From the NCBI RefSeq assembly GCF_000158195.2, contig NZ_GL987988.1, positions 883,728 through 940,334 of the forward strand: a stretch of DNA of 56,607 nt, read 5' to 3'. The DNA is from Fusobacterium mortiferum ATCC 9817. Lineage in GTDB: Bacteria > Fusobacteriota > Fusobacteriia > Fusobacteriales > Fusobacteriaceae. Within the stretch, counting starts at the first letter, position 1. Each line of letters begins with the position of its first letter. The position numbers and the translations under genes are program-made. Of this stretch, positions 32,685 through 41,666 are shown piece by piece. Below the pieces are notes generated by a model that was not told the DNA's origin, ran no database searches, and saw only the letters and a list, made by a program, of their open reading frames with translations.

Positions 32685-33293
32685 ATGATTAATGCAATTT
32701 GGTGTGGACTTATAGTGATAGGAATATTGGTGGGGATATTTACAGGAAATGTACAAGCAGTTACAGATTCGGCTATTGAATCAGCAGGTACAGCTGTAAC
32801 TTTATCTTTAGAGATGATAGGGGTAATGGCTCTATGGCTTGGACTTATGAAGATAGCTGAAGAGGCAGGAATGGTAAAAGCAATGGGAAATTTAATGAAA
32901 CCACTTTTAGTAAAATTATTTCCTGAGATACCAGCTGATCACCCGGCTATGGGAAGTATAGTAGCTAATATGGCAGCTAACTTTTTTGGATTAGGAAATG
33001 CAGCTACTCCACTTGGAATAAAGGCTATGCAAGAGTTACAACTTTTAAATGATAATAAAGATGAGGCATCAAATTCTATGGTAATGTTTTTAGCTATTAA
33101 TACTTCATCTGTAACTTTAATTTCATCTAGTACAATAGCATATAGAGTAGCAGCTGGTTCAGCTAATGCTACTGAAATAATAGCTCCAACAATAGTAGCA
33201 ACAATTATGTCAACAGCTGTAGCTATAATTTCCTGTAAGTTTTTAGAAAAGTTACCTAAATATAAAAGAGAAAAAATAGAAATAAAAAAATAA
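32685..33293 (+). CDS. spmA: SpmA-like nucleoside-recognition (Gate) domain membrane protein
   Basis: A 202-aa polytopic membrane protein of the SpmA/Gate family, with ANMAANFFGLGNAATPLGIKA as its core and about four to five hydrophobic segments. In Bacillus, spmA and spmB affect spore core dehydration, but homologues occur widely in non-sporulating bacteria and Gate proteins are thought to be transporters. Because this copy lies directly behind a lysine riboswitch, a role in lysine (or related cation or diamino acid) movement is a reasonable inference. TAGGAGG precedes the ATG. spmB follows after 65 nt. Confidence 0.88.
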   Translation: MINAIWCGLIVIGILVGIFTGNVQAVTDSAIESAGTAVTLSLEMIGVMALWLGLMKIAEEAGMVKAMGNLMKPLLVKLFPEIPADHPAMGSIVANMAANFFGLGNAATPLGIKAMQELQLLNDNKDEASNSMVMFLAINTSSVTLISSSTIAYRVAAGSANATEIIAPTIVATIMSTAVAIISCKFLEKLPKYKREKIEIKK

Positions 33294-33358
33294 AAGTAAG
33301 AAAAAAGTTAGTTATTGAAATAATAAGAAATTTTTAGTAAAATTTAGGAGGAAGAAAT

Positions 33359-33898
33359 ATGTTCGTAAGAATAATGGAAAATATATCACTTTATGCCATA
33401 CCTTTAATTATATTAGTAATAGTAGGATACGCTTATTTTGTAAAGAAAATAAAAGTTTATGAAGTATTTTGTGAAGGAGCAAAAGAGGGATTTAATACAG
33501 CTATTAGAATCATTCCTTTTTTAGTAGCTATGTTAGTGGCAATAGGTATTTTTAGGGCTTCTGGTTGTATAGATATTATGATGAAAATATTAGACCCAGT
33601 TTTCTCATTAATAGGAATGCCAGGAGAAGTGTTGCCAATGGCTATACTAAGACCTCTATCTGGAGGAGGAGCTACTGGAGTAATGAATGATTTAATGCTT
33701 ACATATGGGCCAGATTCTTTAATAGGAAGAATAGCTTCTACTATGATGGGTTCAACAGAAACAACTTTCTATGTTCTTGCAGTATATTTTGGAGCAGTGA
33801 GCATAAGAAAAACAAGACATGCAGTAGCAGCTGGGCTATTAGCTGACTTAGCTGGACTTTTAACAGCTGTATGGATTTGTAGAATTATGTTTGCTTAA
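33359..33898 (+). CDS. spmB: SpmB-like nucleoside-recognition (Gate) domain membrane protein
   Basis: A 179-aa polytopic membrane protein matching the SpmB half of the SpmA/SpmB pair: VAMLVAIGIFRASG (about 55-70), MAILRPLSGGGATGVM (about 93-108) and MMGSTETTFYVLAVYFG (about 126-142). The Thr/Ser/Glu-rich loop STETTFY is the conserved centre of the family. It probably forms a complex with the preceding protein. GGAGGAAG precedes the ATG. The downstream dacB start codon is 22 nt away. Confidence 0.88.
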   Translation: MFVRIMENISLYAIPLIILVIVGYAYFVKKIKVYEVFCEGAKEGFNTAIRIIPFLVAMLVAIGIFRASGCIDIMMKILDPVFSLIGMPGEVLPMAILRPLSGGGATGVMNDLMLTYGPDSLIGRIASTMMGSTETTFYVLAVYFGAVSIRKTRHAVAAGLLADLAGLLTAVWICRIMFA

Positions 33899-33920
33899 AA
33901 ACTATAATTTGGAGAAGAGA

Positions 33921-35588
33921 ATGAAAAAATTAAGAATACTTGTATTAGCTTTGGTTATTTTATCAAGTTGTACTAATAATGAGATAAAAGATACCACTAT
34001 AAAAACTGAAAATAAAATAAAAGAAGAAGTAAGAACTGAAGAGGTAATAACTCCAAGTGAAATTTTAAAAAGCTTGGAACAAGAGATTGGTGTAAAAGAA
34101 GATATTGATGAAAATAGAGAAGAGATAGATGAAACAGCTTCAGAAAAGATTGAAAATACAGTTGAGGAAGATGTAATTAAAGAAAAAATAGAGGAGAAAC
34201 AACCAGCTCAAAAAGAGGAGAAAAAAAATATCTCTTCAGAAAAAATTGCCTCACTTAAAAGTAAGGGAGAAAAGGCAATAAAAAGCTTTAGTAATCTAGA
34301 AATGTTAGAGCATAGTAATATTGGTATAGAGGTAAGAGAGATAGAGAGTGGAGAGATAATAGCTCAGTATAATAAAGGAGTTGCAATAACTCCAGCTTCT
34401 ATAATGAAGGTAATTACTTCAGCTACTGCTTTAGAAGTTTTAGGGGCTGATACAAGATTAGAAACAAAAGTTGTATATGATGGGAAAATAGATAGTGAAG
34501 GTACTCTTACAGGAGATATATATATTATCGGTGGTGGAGACCCAACTTTAGGTTCTGATGGAATAAAAAAAGAGCAGACTGCTTTTATAACAGAGTGGAT
34601 AAGTAAGGTAAAATCCTCTGGAATAAAAAAGATAAAGGGAGATATCATTGTAATAGATAATCTTTTTGGTTATGTAGGAGTAGAGGAAAAATGGTTATGG
34701 GAAGATTTTGGTACTAACTATGGACAAGGAACTTATGGAATAAGTGTATTTGATAATTTATATACTTTGTATCTATCTTCAACTGATAAAAAAATTGATA
34801 TATTAGGAACAAAACCTGAGATTGATGGATTGAAATTTGAGAATAGACTGAAAATATCTCCTAGAGGCAGAAGAGATTTCTCAGTAAGAGGGTTACCTTT
34901 TGAGAATAAAAGAGTATTAAATGGAGAGGTTCCAGCTAATCTGAAAAAAATTGTAACAAAGAGTGATATTCCAAATCCAGCTTTATTTTTAGGACAATAT
35001 TTTAAGAAAAATTTAAAAAATTCAGGAGTATCAGTTAGTGGAGATATAAAGACCTCAAGAAATAGTAATAAGAGACCAAAAAATCCTAAGACTTTAGCTA
35101 TAACAAAATCAGCCACAATAGAAGAGATGGTAAGAGTATTACTAAAAAGAAGTGATAATCATTATACAGAGCATCTATATCAACTTTTAAAACTTAAGGA
35201 TGTAAAAATTTCTGAATTTTGGAAAGAGAAAGGGATAGATACTAAAGCTTTAGTTATGCTTGATGGAAGTGGATTATCTCGTGGAGATTATGTATCAGCT
35301 AGTATCTTAACAGATATATTAGCTTATATGAATGAAAACTACCCAGAGTTTGAAAAATTACTTCCAAGAGGTGGATATGAGGGAACTGTTTCAGATTTTT
35401 TAGAACCTAAAGTTTTTGATGGTATAGTAAGAGTAAAAAGTGGAAGTATGAGTGGAATACAATCTTATACTGGATATATAGAAAAAGATGGAACGAAATT
35501 AGCTTTTACAATAATTGTAAACCATTGGAATGGAAGTAGAAATAGATTAAAAGATGAAATGGAGAAATTTATCAATAACTTATTTTAG
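33921..35588 (+). CDS. dacB: D-alanyl-D-alanine carboxypeptidase/endopeptidase, S13 (PBP4) family lipoprotein
   Basis: A 555-aa penicillin-binding protein that trims or cleaves peptidoglycan peptides. A lipoprotein signal ends in VILSSC (C17). A long Glu/Lys-rich low-complexity spacer (about 30-118) sets the enzyme away from the membrane. The catalytic motifs follow: SxxK as SIMK (S160, K163), SDN in RSDNHYTEH, and KSG in VRVKSGSMSG in place of KTG. ATG at 33921 follows GGAGAAGAG; an in-frame start 30 nt earlier would spoil the signal peptide. It sits in the riboswitch operon between spmB and ldcA. Confidence 0.92.
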   Translation: MKKLRILVLALVILSSCTNNEIKDTTIKTENKIKEEVRTEEVITPSEILKSLEQEIGVKEDIDENREEIDETASEKIENTVEEDVIKEKIEEKQPAQKEEKKNISSEKIASLKSKGEKAIKSFSNLEMLEHSNIGIEVREIESGEIIAQYNKGVAITPASIMKVITSATALEVLGADTRLETKVVYDGKIDSEGTLTGDIYIIGGGDPTLGSDGIKKEQTAFITEWISKVKSSGIKKIKGDIIVIDNLFGYVGVEEKWLWEDFGTNYGQGTYGISVFDNLYTLYLSSTDKKIDILGTKPEIDGLKFENRLKISPRGRRDFSVRGLPFENKRVLNGEVPANLKKIVTKSDIPNPALFLGQYFKKNLKNSGVSVSGDIKTSRNSNKRPKNPKTLAITKSATIEEMVRVLLKRSDNHYTEHLYQLLKLKDVKISEFWKEKGIDTKALVMLDGSGLSRGDYVSASILTDILAYMNENYPEFEKLLPRGGYEGTVSDFLEPKVFDGIVRVKSGSMSGIQSYTGYIEKDGTKLAFTIIVNHWNGSRNRLKDEMEKFINNLF

Positions 35589-35597
35589 GAGTAAGAG

Positions 35598-36518
35598 ATG
35601 TTAGGAAAAGTTTTAAAAAAAGGGGATACTATTGGAATAATAGCTCCTGCTAGTTGCAGTAGTTATGAAAAAGTATTAGAAGCTAAGAAAAATATAGGGA
35701 ATATGGGGTATAAAGTAGTATTAGGAGAGTGTACACAAAAACAGTGGTACTCTTATGCTGGAGAAGATGAAGAAAGAGCAAGAGAGATAAATAACTTTTT
35801 TTCTGATAAAGCTATTGATGCTATTCTCTGTATGAGAGGAGGTTATGGGTGTAATAGACTTATAGAACTTATAGATTTTGAAATAATAAAAAATAATCCT
35901 AAAATCTTTGTAGGATATAGTGATATTACAACTTTACATATGGCAATAAATGAAAAAACAGGATTGATAACTTTTCATGGACCTATGGCAGTAAGTAATT
36001 TTACTGGAAATTATAATATAGATACATATAATAATTTTATTGAAATTTTATCTAATCCTTTAGATCAAAGAGTAATAAATAATTTTTCTAAAGAGTTAGA
36101 GGTAATAAGTGAAGGAAAAGCTAAAGGAAAGTTAGTAGGAGGGAATTTAGCAACTCTTGTAGCTACTCTTGGAACAAAATATGACTTAGATTATAGAGAA
36201 AAAATACTTTTTCTTGAAGAGATAGGAGAAAAGACTTATAAGGTAGATAGATTTTTAAATCAATTGAAGAAACATGGAGTTTTTGAAAAGATAGAGGGAA
36301 TTGTTTTAGGAGATTTTAAAAATTGTCCTCCAGATTCAGAAAAAGATATGTCACTAATAGAAGTTTTTCAAGACTATTTTAGAGATTTAAAGAAACCAGT
36401 GATATATAATTTAGAGAGTGGGCATAGTGAGCCTATGTTAACTCTTCCACTTGGAGCTATGTGTGGAATAGATAGTTATGAGAAAAAAATTACAATACTA
36501 GAGAAGGTAGTTAAATAA
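35598..36518 (+). CDS. ldcA: LD-carboxypeptidase (S66 family)
   Basis: A 306-aa serine peptidase that removes the terminal D-alanine from tetrapeptide muropeptides during peptidoglycan recycling; MccF-type relatives hydrolyse microcin. The nucleophile is Ser108 in VGYSDIT, the Glu of the triad is in LFLEEIGEKTYKVDRFL, and the His is in SGHSEPMLTLPLG near 275. Length is typical. The start codon is 9 nt after dacB and follows TTTTAGGAG, so the two peptidoglycan peptidases are translated from the same mRNA. Confidence 0.93.
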   Translation: MLGKVLKKGDTIGIIAPASCSSYEKVLEAKKNIGNMGYKVVLGECTQKQWYSYAGEDEERAREINNFFSDKAIDAILCMRGGYGCNRLIELIDFEIIKNNPKIFVGYSDITTLHMAINEKTGLITFHGPMAVSNFTGNYNIDTYNNFIEILSNPLDQRVINNFSKELEVISEGKAKGKLVGGNLATLVATLGTKYDLDYREKILFLEEIGEKTYKVDRFLNQLKKHGVFEKIEGIVLGDFKNCPPDSEKDMSLIEVFQDYFRDLKKPVIYNLESGHSEPMLTLPLGAMCGIDSYEKKITILEKVVK

Positions 36519-36528
36519 AATTTATAGT

Positions 36529-36570
36529 TTAAGGGATATTACAAAATTTTAAGTTGTAATATCCCTTTTA
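36529..36570 (+). terminator. Hairpin ending the spm-dac-ldc operon (17-nt-loop family)
   Basis: AAGGGATATT (36531-36540) pairs with AATATCCCTT (36558-36567) around a 17-nt loop (ACAA...TTGT ends also pair), followed by TTTA. Same build as the hairpins at 13761 and 26881. Confidence 0.75.
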
Positions 36571-36845
36571 TATTAAATATTTATTTTTATTTGATAAATA
36601 AATTCTAAAAATGTGAATAATAATTTTTTAAAAACATAATAAAATTTATATTTAAATAAAAAAATATGAACAAAAAATAAAAATAATTGATAGATAGGAA
36701 GTGAAGAATAAAGTTGTTATAATCTTATTTAGATAGAATTTCTATAAGCCTGCCATTATAAAATAGAAATTTAAAAAAATATTGAATTAAAACAAAAAAA
36801 GTATTAAAATAAAAGGGTTAAATAATAAAAATCTGGAGGGGTTTC
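36571..36845. other. Non-coding region before the CLC transporter gene
   Basis: About 275 nt of very AT-rich sequence without a plausible gene. It holds an extended -10 promoter at 36715-36723 and, just downstream, a symmetrical ATAGAA-T-TTCTAT (36733-36745) with a further ATAGAAATTT near 36763. No known riboswitch was recognised, including the fluoride motif sometimes found before CLC-type genes. Confidence 0.55.
36715..36723 (+). promoter_or_regulatory. Promoter of the CLC transporter gene (extended -10)
   Basis: TGTTATAAT at 36715-36723 is a perfect extended -10; no convincing -35 is seen. It gives a leader of about 115 nt before the start codon. Confidence 0.55.
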
Positions 36846-38414
36846 ATGAAAAAAGAAACTGTGGCAGATAATCTTAAACTTTTACAAAAAGGAAGTGGAA
36901 AGTTATATCTGCTATGTATTATTGTGGGAGCTTTGACAGGATTTATAGTTTCTCTGTATAGATGGGCACTTAACTATGCTAATCATTTTAGAGAATTTAT
37001 AGTAAAAAATTCTTTGTCAGAAGGAACACTAACTATTTTTTTTATTTGGATATCTTTTATTTTAATTGGACTTATTGTAGACTATATTTCAAAAAAATAT
37101 CCGAAAATTTCAGGGAGTGGAATACCACAAGTAAAAGGGATACTTTTAAGAAAGTTAGACTATGTAAATTGGCTTCAAGAGTTAATAGCTAAATTTATAG
37201 CTGGGCTTATGAGTATAGGAGCTGGACTTTCATTAGGAAGAGAGGGACCTTCTGTACAGCTAGGTTCATATATAGGTTTTGGGATTACCAAAATTTTTAA
37301 AAAAGATAGTATTGAGAAAAAATATTTAGTAACAAGTGGTTCTAGTGCTGGGCTTGCTGGTGCTTTTGGGGCACCTCTTTCAGGAGTAATGTTTGCTTTG
37401 GAAGAGTTACATAAATATATTTCAGCAAAACTTTTGATTTGTACATTTCTAGCAAGTATAGCTTCTGATTTTGTAGGAAGACGTATGTTTGGAATGGAGA
37501 CATCTTTTAATTTAATAGCTAATTATCCTAAAAATATAAATCCTTATTATCAATTTATCCTTTATATAATTTTAGGAATAGTAATAGCTTTCTTTGGTAA
37601 ATTATTTACTTTAACTTTAATTAAAGTGCAAGATAAATTTAAAGAATTAAAAATTTCAAGATGGATAAAAATATCTTTTGTAATGTCTACTTCACTACTA
37701 TTTTGTTATTTTTTACCAGAAGTAACAGGGGGTGGACATGAATTAGTAGAGGAGATGGCTGGAGGAAATAGAACAATACAATTATTGATTATAATTTTTC
37801 TAGCAAAACTTTTTTTTACTGCTCTATGTTATGCAACTGGATTTGCTGGTGGAATATTTTTACCAATGTTAGTATTAGGAGCTATTATAGGGAAAATTTA
37901 TGGACTAACACTTATTAAATATTTAGGTGTTGGATTAGATTTTGTTCCTCATTTTATGGTATTAGGAATGGCTGGATATTTTGTTGCCGTAGTAAGAGCA
38001 CCTATTACAGGGGCTGTTCTCATATTAGAGATGACAGGAAATTTTGACCATTTACTTGCGTTGGTTACAGTATCAGTAGTAGCTTACTATGTAACAGAGC
38101 TTTTAGGATTAGAGCCTATCTATGAAATTTTATTTAAACGTATGCCAAAAGATACTCCTATGAAAGAGGAAGATTCTGGAAAAAAGACAATAATAACAGT
38201 ACCTGTGATGGCTGAATCTGAATTAGATGGCAAAACTATTTCTGAGATAAAATGGGCTGAAGATGTTTTAGTGGTAGCAATATGTAGAAATGAACATGAG
38301 ATAATTCCTAAAGGAAATAGTGTGATAGAGAGTGGAGATGTTCTTACACTATTACTTCCAGAAGCTAAGGTATATGAAATGAAAGAGCTATTATATAAAC
38401 AAGGTGGGAACTAA
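36846..38414 (+). CDS. clcA: CLC-type H+/Cl- antiporter with C-terminal TrkA-C domain
   Basis: A 522-aa CLC protein. The chloride-pathway motifs are GSGIP (90-94), GREGP (131-135, gating Glu133) and GGIFLPMLVLGA. E186-E187 occupy the place of the internal proton glutamate, so it should exchange protons for chloride rather than act as a channel. A C-terminal TrkA-C (RCK-C) domain, about 440-520, suggests ligand regulation. Start ATG follows TGGAGGGG. Its stop codon lies in the loop of a terminator hairpin shared with the converging gltS gene. Confidence 0.93.
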   Translation: MKKETVADNLKLLQKGSGKLYLLCIIVGALTGFIVSLYRWALNYANHFREFIVKNSLSEGTLTIFFIWISFILIGLIVDYISKKYPKISGSGIPQVKGILLRKLDYVNWLQELIAKFIAGLMSIGAGLSLGREGPSVQLGSYIGFGITKIFKKDSIEKKYLVTSGSSAGLAGAFGAPLSGVMFALEELHKYISAKLLICTFLASIASDFVGRRMFGMETSFNLIANYPKNINPYYQFILYIILGIVIAFFGKLFTLTLIKVQDKFKELKISRWIKISFVMSTSLLFCYFLPEVTGGGHELVEEMAGGNRTIQLLIIIFLAKLFFTALCYATGFAGGIFLPMLVLGAIIGKIYGLTLIKYLGVGLDFVPHFMVLGMAGYFVAVVRAPITGAVLILEMTGNFDHLLALVTVSVVAYYVTELLGLEPIYEILFKRMPKDTPMKEEDSGKKTIITVPVMAESELDGKTISEIKWAEDVLVVAICRNEHEIIPKGNSVIESGDVLTLLLPEAKVYEMKELLYKQGGN

Positions 38415-38430
38415 TTATTCCCACCTTTTA
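38401..38430. terminator. Bidirectional terminator overlapping the clcA stop codon
   Basis: AAGGTGGGAA (38401-38410) and TTCCCACCTT (38418-38427) form a perfect 10-bp stem; the clcA stop TAA (38412-38414) is in the 7-nt loop. A short T tract follows on the plus strand. It serves clcA and the converging gltS, whose stop is at 38433. Confidence 0.8.
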
Positions 38431-38432
38431 TA

Positions 38433-39620
38433 TTATTTTAGTAAATTTATAAAAAAGGTTATAATAGCAGCATTAAAAAAATCTATAAATAAAGCTCCAA
38501 CTATAGGAATAACAAAGAAAGCTTTTGGTGAAGGAAGATACTTTTCAGTAAGAGCTTCCATATTAGCTAGAGCTTTTGGAGTAGTCCCAAACCCGCAACC
38601 GCAGTGTCCACCAGTCATAATTGCAGCATCATAATCTTTTCCAGTAAGGGTAAAGGTTATAAAATAGGCAAAGACTCCCATAAGAATAGTTTGTCCAATT
38701 AACATAATAATTAAAGGTAGAGCCAATTCTTTTAGCTCCCATAATTTAAAATTCATAAGTATCATTGATAAAAACATAGTAAGTGTAAAGTTTCCAATAA
38801 CAGAGACTACTTCTAAATCAATAGAAAATAATTTAGTTTCATCAGCTAAATTTCTCATAATTGAAGCAGCAAACATAGTACCAATATATGGAGGTAAAAC
38901 TAGTCCTAAACTATTTAAAAAGTTTGATATTAAACTACCTATTCCCATAGCAATAATAATTTGAAATCCAGTAGGGACAACATTTTTTAATTCTAAAGTA
39001 ACAGACTTATCATCAAATGATTGAAACTCTTCTAAAGTAACTCTTTTTTGAATAAGATTTTTCTTTTCTATAAGTCTTTTACAAATAGGACCAGCAATTA
39101 TGCTTCCAGCGATAAGAGCATAAGTAGCTGTTGCCATAGCTACCATTGTAGCTCCAGGGGTTCCAAAGCTTTCCATAATTGGACCAAAAGCTCCTGCTGT
39201 ACCAGGTCCACCTGTAGTAGCTAGAGAGCCTGTAGCAATACCTATCATTGGACTAACTCCTAAAATTTTTGCCATTCCTACTCCAACAACATTTTGCAAA
39301 ATGGCAAGAAGAATAGCAGCTATTAAAAACATTAGAACAGGAAGGCCAGCTTTTTTAAGAAGTTTTATGCTAGCAGAAAAACCAACAGTAGTAAAAAATG
39401 CTATCATAAAAATATCTTTAATAGAGTCTTCAAAAATAAAAGAGAAACTTCCAGTTTCATGTCCTAATAAGATAAAGAAAGAGAATAAAGTTCCTCCAGT
39501 AACTGAATCTGGAATACAATTATTTTTAAGAAATTTAAATTTATTATTTAAAAACTTTCCAAGATAAAATACTATAACTGCTAAAGCCATAGTTTGTATA
39601 GTTGAAAAATGGACAATCAT
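38433..39620 (-). CDS. gltS: Sodium/glutamate symporter GltS
   Basis: A 395-aa sodium-coupled glutamate carrier of the ESS family with about ten membrane segments. The two re-entrant glycine-rich loops are visible: GSLATTGGPGTAGAFG near 131-146 and GGHCGCGFGTTPKALANMEA near 350-370. Glutamate uptake fits an amino-acid-fermenting anaerobe. The start ATG (39618-39620) has AGGAGGT upstream. A 14-bp palindrome lies about 80 nt upstream of the start. Confidence 0.95.
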   Translation of the reverse strand: MIVHFSTIQTMALAVIVFYLGKFLNNKFKFLKNNCIPDSVTGGTLFSFFILLGHETGSFSFIFEDSIKDIFMIAFFTTVGFSASIKLLKKAGLPVLMFLIAAILLAILQNVVGVGMAKILGVSPMIGIATGSLATTGGPGTAGAFGPIMESFGTPGATMVAMATATYALIAGSIIAGPICKRLIEKKNLIQKRVTLEEFQSFDDKSVTLELKNVVPTGFQIIIAMGIGSLISNFLNSLGLVLPPYIGTMFAASIMRNLADETKLFSIDLEVVSVIGNFTLTMFLSMILMNFKLWELKELALPLIIMLIGQTILMGVFAYFITFTLTGKDYDAAIMTGGHCGCGFGTTPKALANMEALTEKYLPSPKAFFVIPIVGALFIDFFNAAIITFFINLLK

Positions 39621-39698
39621 AAAAACCTCCTACAATTATTCATATTATAAATAAAAAATATTTATTATTAAAATACATATAAAATATATCATATAGTA

Positions 39699-39712
39699 TT
39701 GTAATATTACAA
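39699..39712. promoter_or_regulatory. 14-bp palindrome upstream of gltS
   Basis: TTGTAATATTACAA is a perfect palindrome in the AT-rich gap between the divergent gltS and phosphosugar mutase genes. It has the form of a dimeric repressor site, but no regulator can be named and AT-rich DNA yields chance palindromes. Confidence 0.35.
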
Positions 39713-39850
39713 ATATAAAAAATAAATAATTATTATATTTTTATTTTAAAAATATTAATATAATAAAAAACGTAATAAAAAAGAAATAAAAGTAATAAAA
39801 ATAACCGCAATAAGTTTTTAGTAAATTGTAGAAAAAAAATAATTTTTTAG

Positions 39851-39879
39851 TTAAAATATTTAAAAGAATAGAGTATAAT
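39851..39879 (+). promoter_or_regulatory. Possible promoter of the phosphosugar mutase operon
   Basis: TATAAT at 39874-39879 with a weak TTAAAA (39851-39856) at 17 nt. The mutase start codon is 37 nt downstream. The rest of the 295-nt gap is AT-rich without recognisable features besides the palindrome at 39699. Confidence 0.5.
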
Positions 39880-39915
39880 ATAATTAACTTATAAAATAAT
39901 ATGGAGGAAACAACT

Positions 39916-41646
39916 ATGGAAAAAAATTATTTAGGTTATTACAAAATGTGGTTAGAATCAAAAAATATAACTGAAGAAGATAGAAAAGAACTTTTAGAAA
40001 TAAAAGATGATGATAAAGAGATTGAAAATAGATTTTATACAGATTTAAGTTTTGGAACTGCTGGAATGAGAGGAGTAAGAGGAGTAGGAAGAAATAGAAT
40101 CAATAACTACAATATCAGAAAAGCAACTCAAGGATTAGCTAACTATATTCTAGCAACAACTGGAGAAGAGGGAGCAAAAAGAGGAGTAACTATAGCTTAT
40201 GATTGTAGAATAGGTTCTACTGAATATGCTTTAAATACAGCTCTTGTACTTGCAGGAAATGGAATAAAGGCATATCTATTTGAATCTCTAAGATCAACAC
40301 CAGAGCTATCATTTGCAACTAGAGAGTTAAAAGCTCAAGCAGGTGTAATGGTAACAGCTTCTCATAACCCTCAAGAGTACAATGGATATAAAGTATATTG
40401 GGAAGATGGGGCTCAAATAGTTGAACCACAAGCTAGTGGAGTAGTAAATGCTGTAAATTCAGTAGATATTTTCAATGATATAAAAATGATAACTGAAGAG
40501 GAAGCAAAAGCTAAAGGATTATTAGAATATATAGGAAAAGCAGTTGATGATAGATTTATAGAAGAAGTAGAAAAACAAGCTATAAATAGAGATTTGCCAA
40601 ATAAAAAAGATTTTAAAATAGTTTATTCTCCATTACATGGAACAGGAAGAGTAGCTGTTCAAAGAGTTTTAAAAGAGATGGGATATGAATCTGTGTACAC
40701 AGTGCCTGAGCAAGAGATGCCAGATGGAATGTTCCCAACTTGTTCATATGCTAACCCAGAAGATAAGTCAGTATTTAAATTAAGTACAGAGTTAGCTGAT
40801 AAAATAGGAGCAAATATTTGTTTAGCTAATGATCCAGATGCTGATAGAACAGGTATAGCTATAAAAGATGATAATGGAGATTGGTATTATCCTAATGGAA
40901 ACCAATTAGGAATTTTATTAATGAATTATTTATTAGAGATGAATAAAAATCTTCCAGCTAATGGAGCAGTAATATCTACAATAGTTTCTACTCCTATGTT
41001 AGATGTAATAGCTAAAGATAAGAATGTAAAATTATACAGAACTTTAACAGGATTTAAATATATAGGGGAAAAGATTAGACAGTTTGAAAATAAAGAATTA
41101 GATGGAACATATTTGTTTGGATTTGAAGAGTCTATTGGATACTTAGTAGGAACACATGTAAGAGATAAGGATGCTGTGGTATCTTCGTTATTAATTACAG
41201 AGATGGCATGCTATTATGATAGTATAGGTTCTACTCTTTATAAAGAATTAAATAAACTATATGAAAAATATGGTTGGTATAAAGAAGAGACAGTTTCTAT
41301 AACTAAGACAGGAAAATCTGGATTAGAAGAAATTGGAAAAATAATGGAAAATATGAGAAAGAAAGAGCATACAGAAATCTGTGGTAAAAAAGTAGTAGTG
41401 TGTAGAGATTATAAATTACAAGTAGAAAAAGATTGTGTAACAGGGGAAACTAGAAAAATAGATTTACCAAAATCTGATGTTATTCAATTTGTATTAGAAG
41501 ATAAAACTTATATTACTGTTAGACCATCAGGAACAGAGCCAAAAATCAAATATTATTTATGTGTAGTAGGTTCGGGAGATAAAGAGGCAAATGAAAAATT
41601 AGCATATGTAAAATCTGAGTTTTTAAAATATGTAGATACTCTATAA
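39916..41646 (+). CDS. pgcA: Phosphoglucomutase/phosphomannomutase (phospho-sugar mutase)
   Basis: A 576-aa alpha-D-phosphohexomutase that interconverts sugar 1- and 6-phosphates, linking sugar-6-phosphate from uptake to polysaccharide precursors. Four domains carry the active-site elements: phospho-Ser149 in TASHNPQEYNG, the metal loop DPDADRTGIA, sugar loop GFEESIGYL and phosphate loop RPSGTEPKIK. ATG at 39916 is chosen because GGAGG lies 8 nt before it; the upstream in-frame ATG at 39901 is part of that ribosome site. It begins a run of five genes in the same direction. Confidence 0.94.
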   Translation: MEKNYLGYYKMWLESKNITEEDRKELLEIKDDDKEIENRFYTDLSFGTAGMRGVRGVGRNRINNYNIRKATQGLANYILATTGEEGAKRGVTIAYDCRIGSTEYALNTALVLAGNGIKAYLFESLRSTPELSFATRELKAQAGVMVTASHNPQEYNGYKVYWEDGAQIVEPQASGVVNAVNSVDIFNDIKMITEEEAKAKGLLEYIGKAVDDRFIEEVEKQAINRDLPNKKDFKIVYSPLHGTGRVAVQRVLKEMGYESVYTVPEQEMPDGMFPTCSYANPEDKSVFKLSTELADKIGANICLANDPDADRTGIAIKDDNGDWYYPNGNQLGILLMNYLLEMNKNLPANGAVISTIVSTPMLDVIAKDKNVKLYRTLTGFKYIGEKIRQFENKELDGTYLFGFEESIGYLVGTHVRDKDAVVSSLLITEMACYYDSIGSTLYKELNKLYEKYGWYKEETVSITKTGKSGLEEIGKIMENMRKKEHTEICGKKVVVCRDYKLQVEKDCVTGETRKIDLPKSDVIQFVLEDKTYITVRPSGTEPKIKYYLCVVGSGDKEANEKLAYVKSEFLKYVDTL

Positions 41647-41666
41647 GAAGTAATACAGGAGGAAAA

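Noticed and set aside
32685-33898. Sporulation role for the SpmA/SpmB pair
   Set aside because: Nothing else in the window suggests sporulation, Fusobacteria do not form spores, and the riboswitch points to lysine-related transport.
34364-35116. Long minus-strand frames (94 and 127 codons) inside dacB
   Set aside because: They are antisense to clear catalytic motifs of the penicillin-binding protein and have no recognisable family; they arise from codon bias.
36724-36845. Fluoride riboswitch before the CLC transporter
   Set aside because: The crcB motif is absent, and the transporter has the GREGP/GSGIP chloride-type signature rather than that of fluoride exporters.
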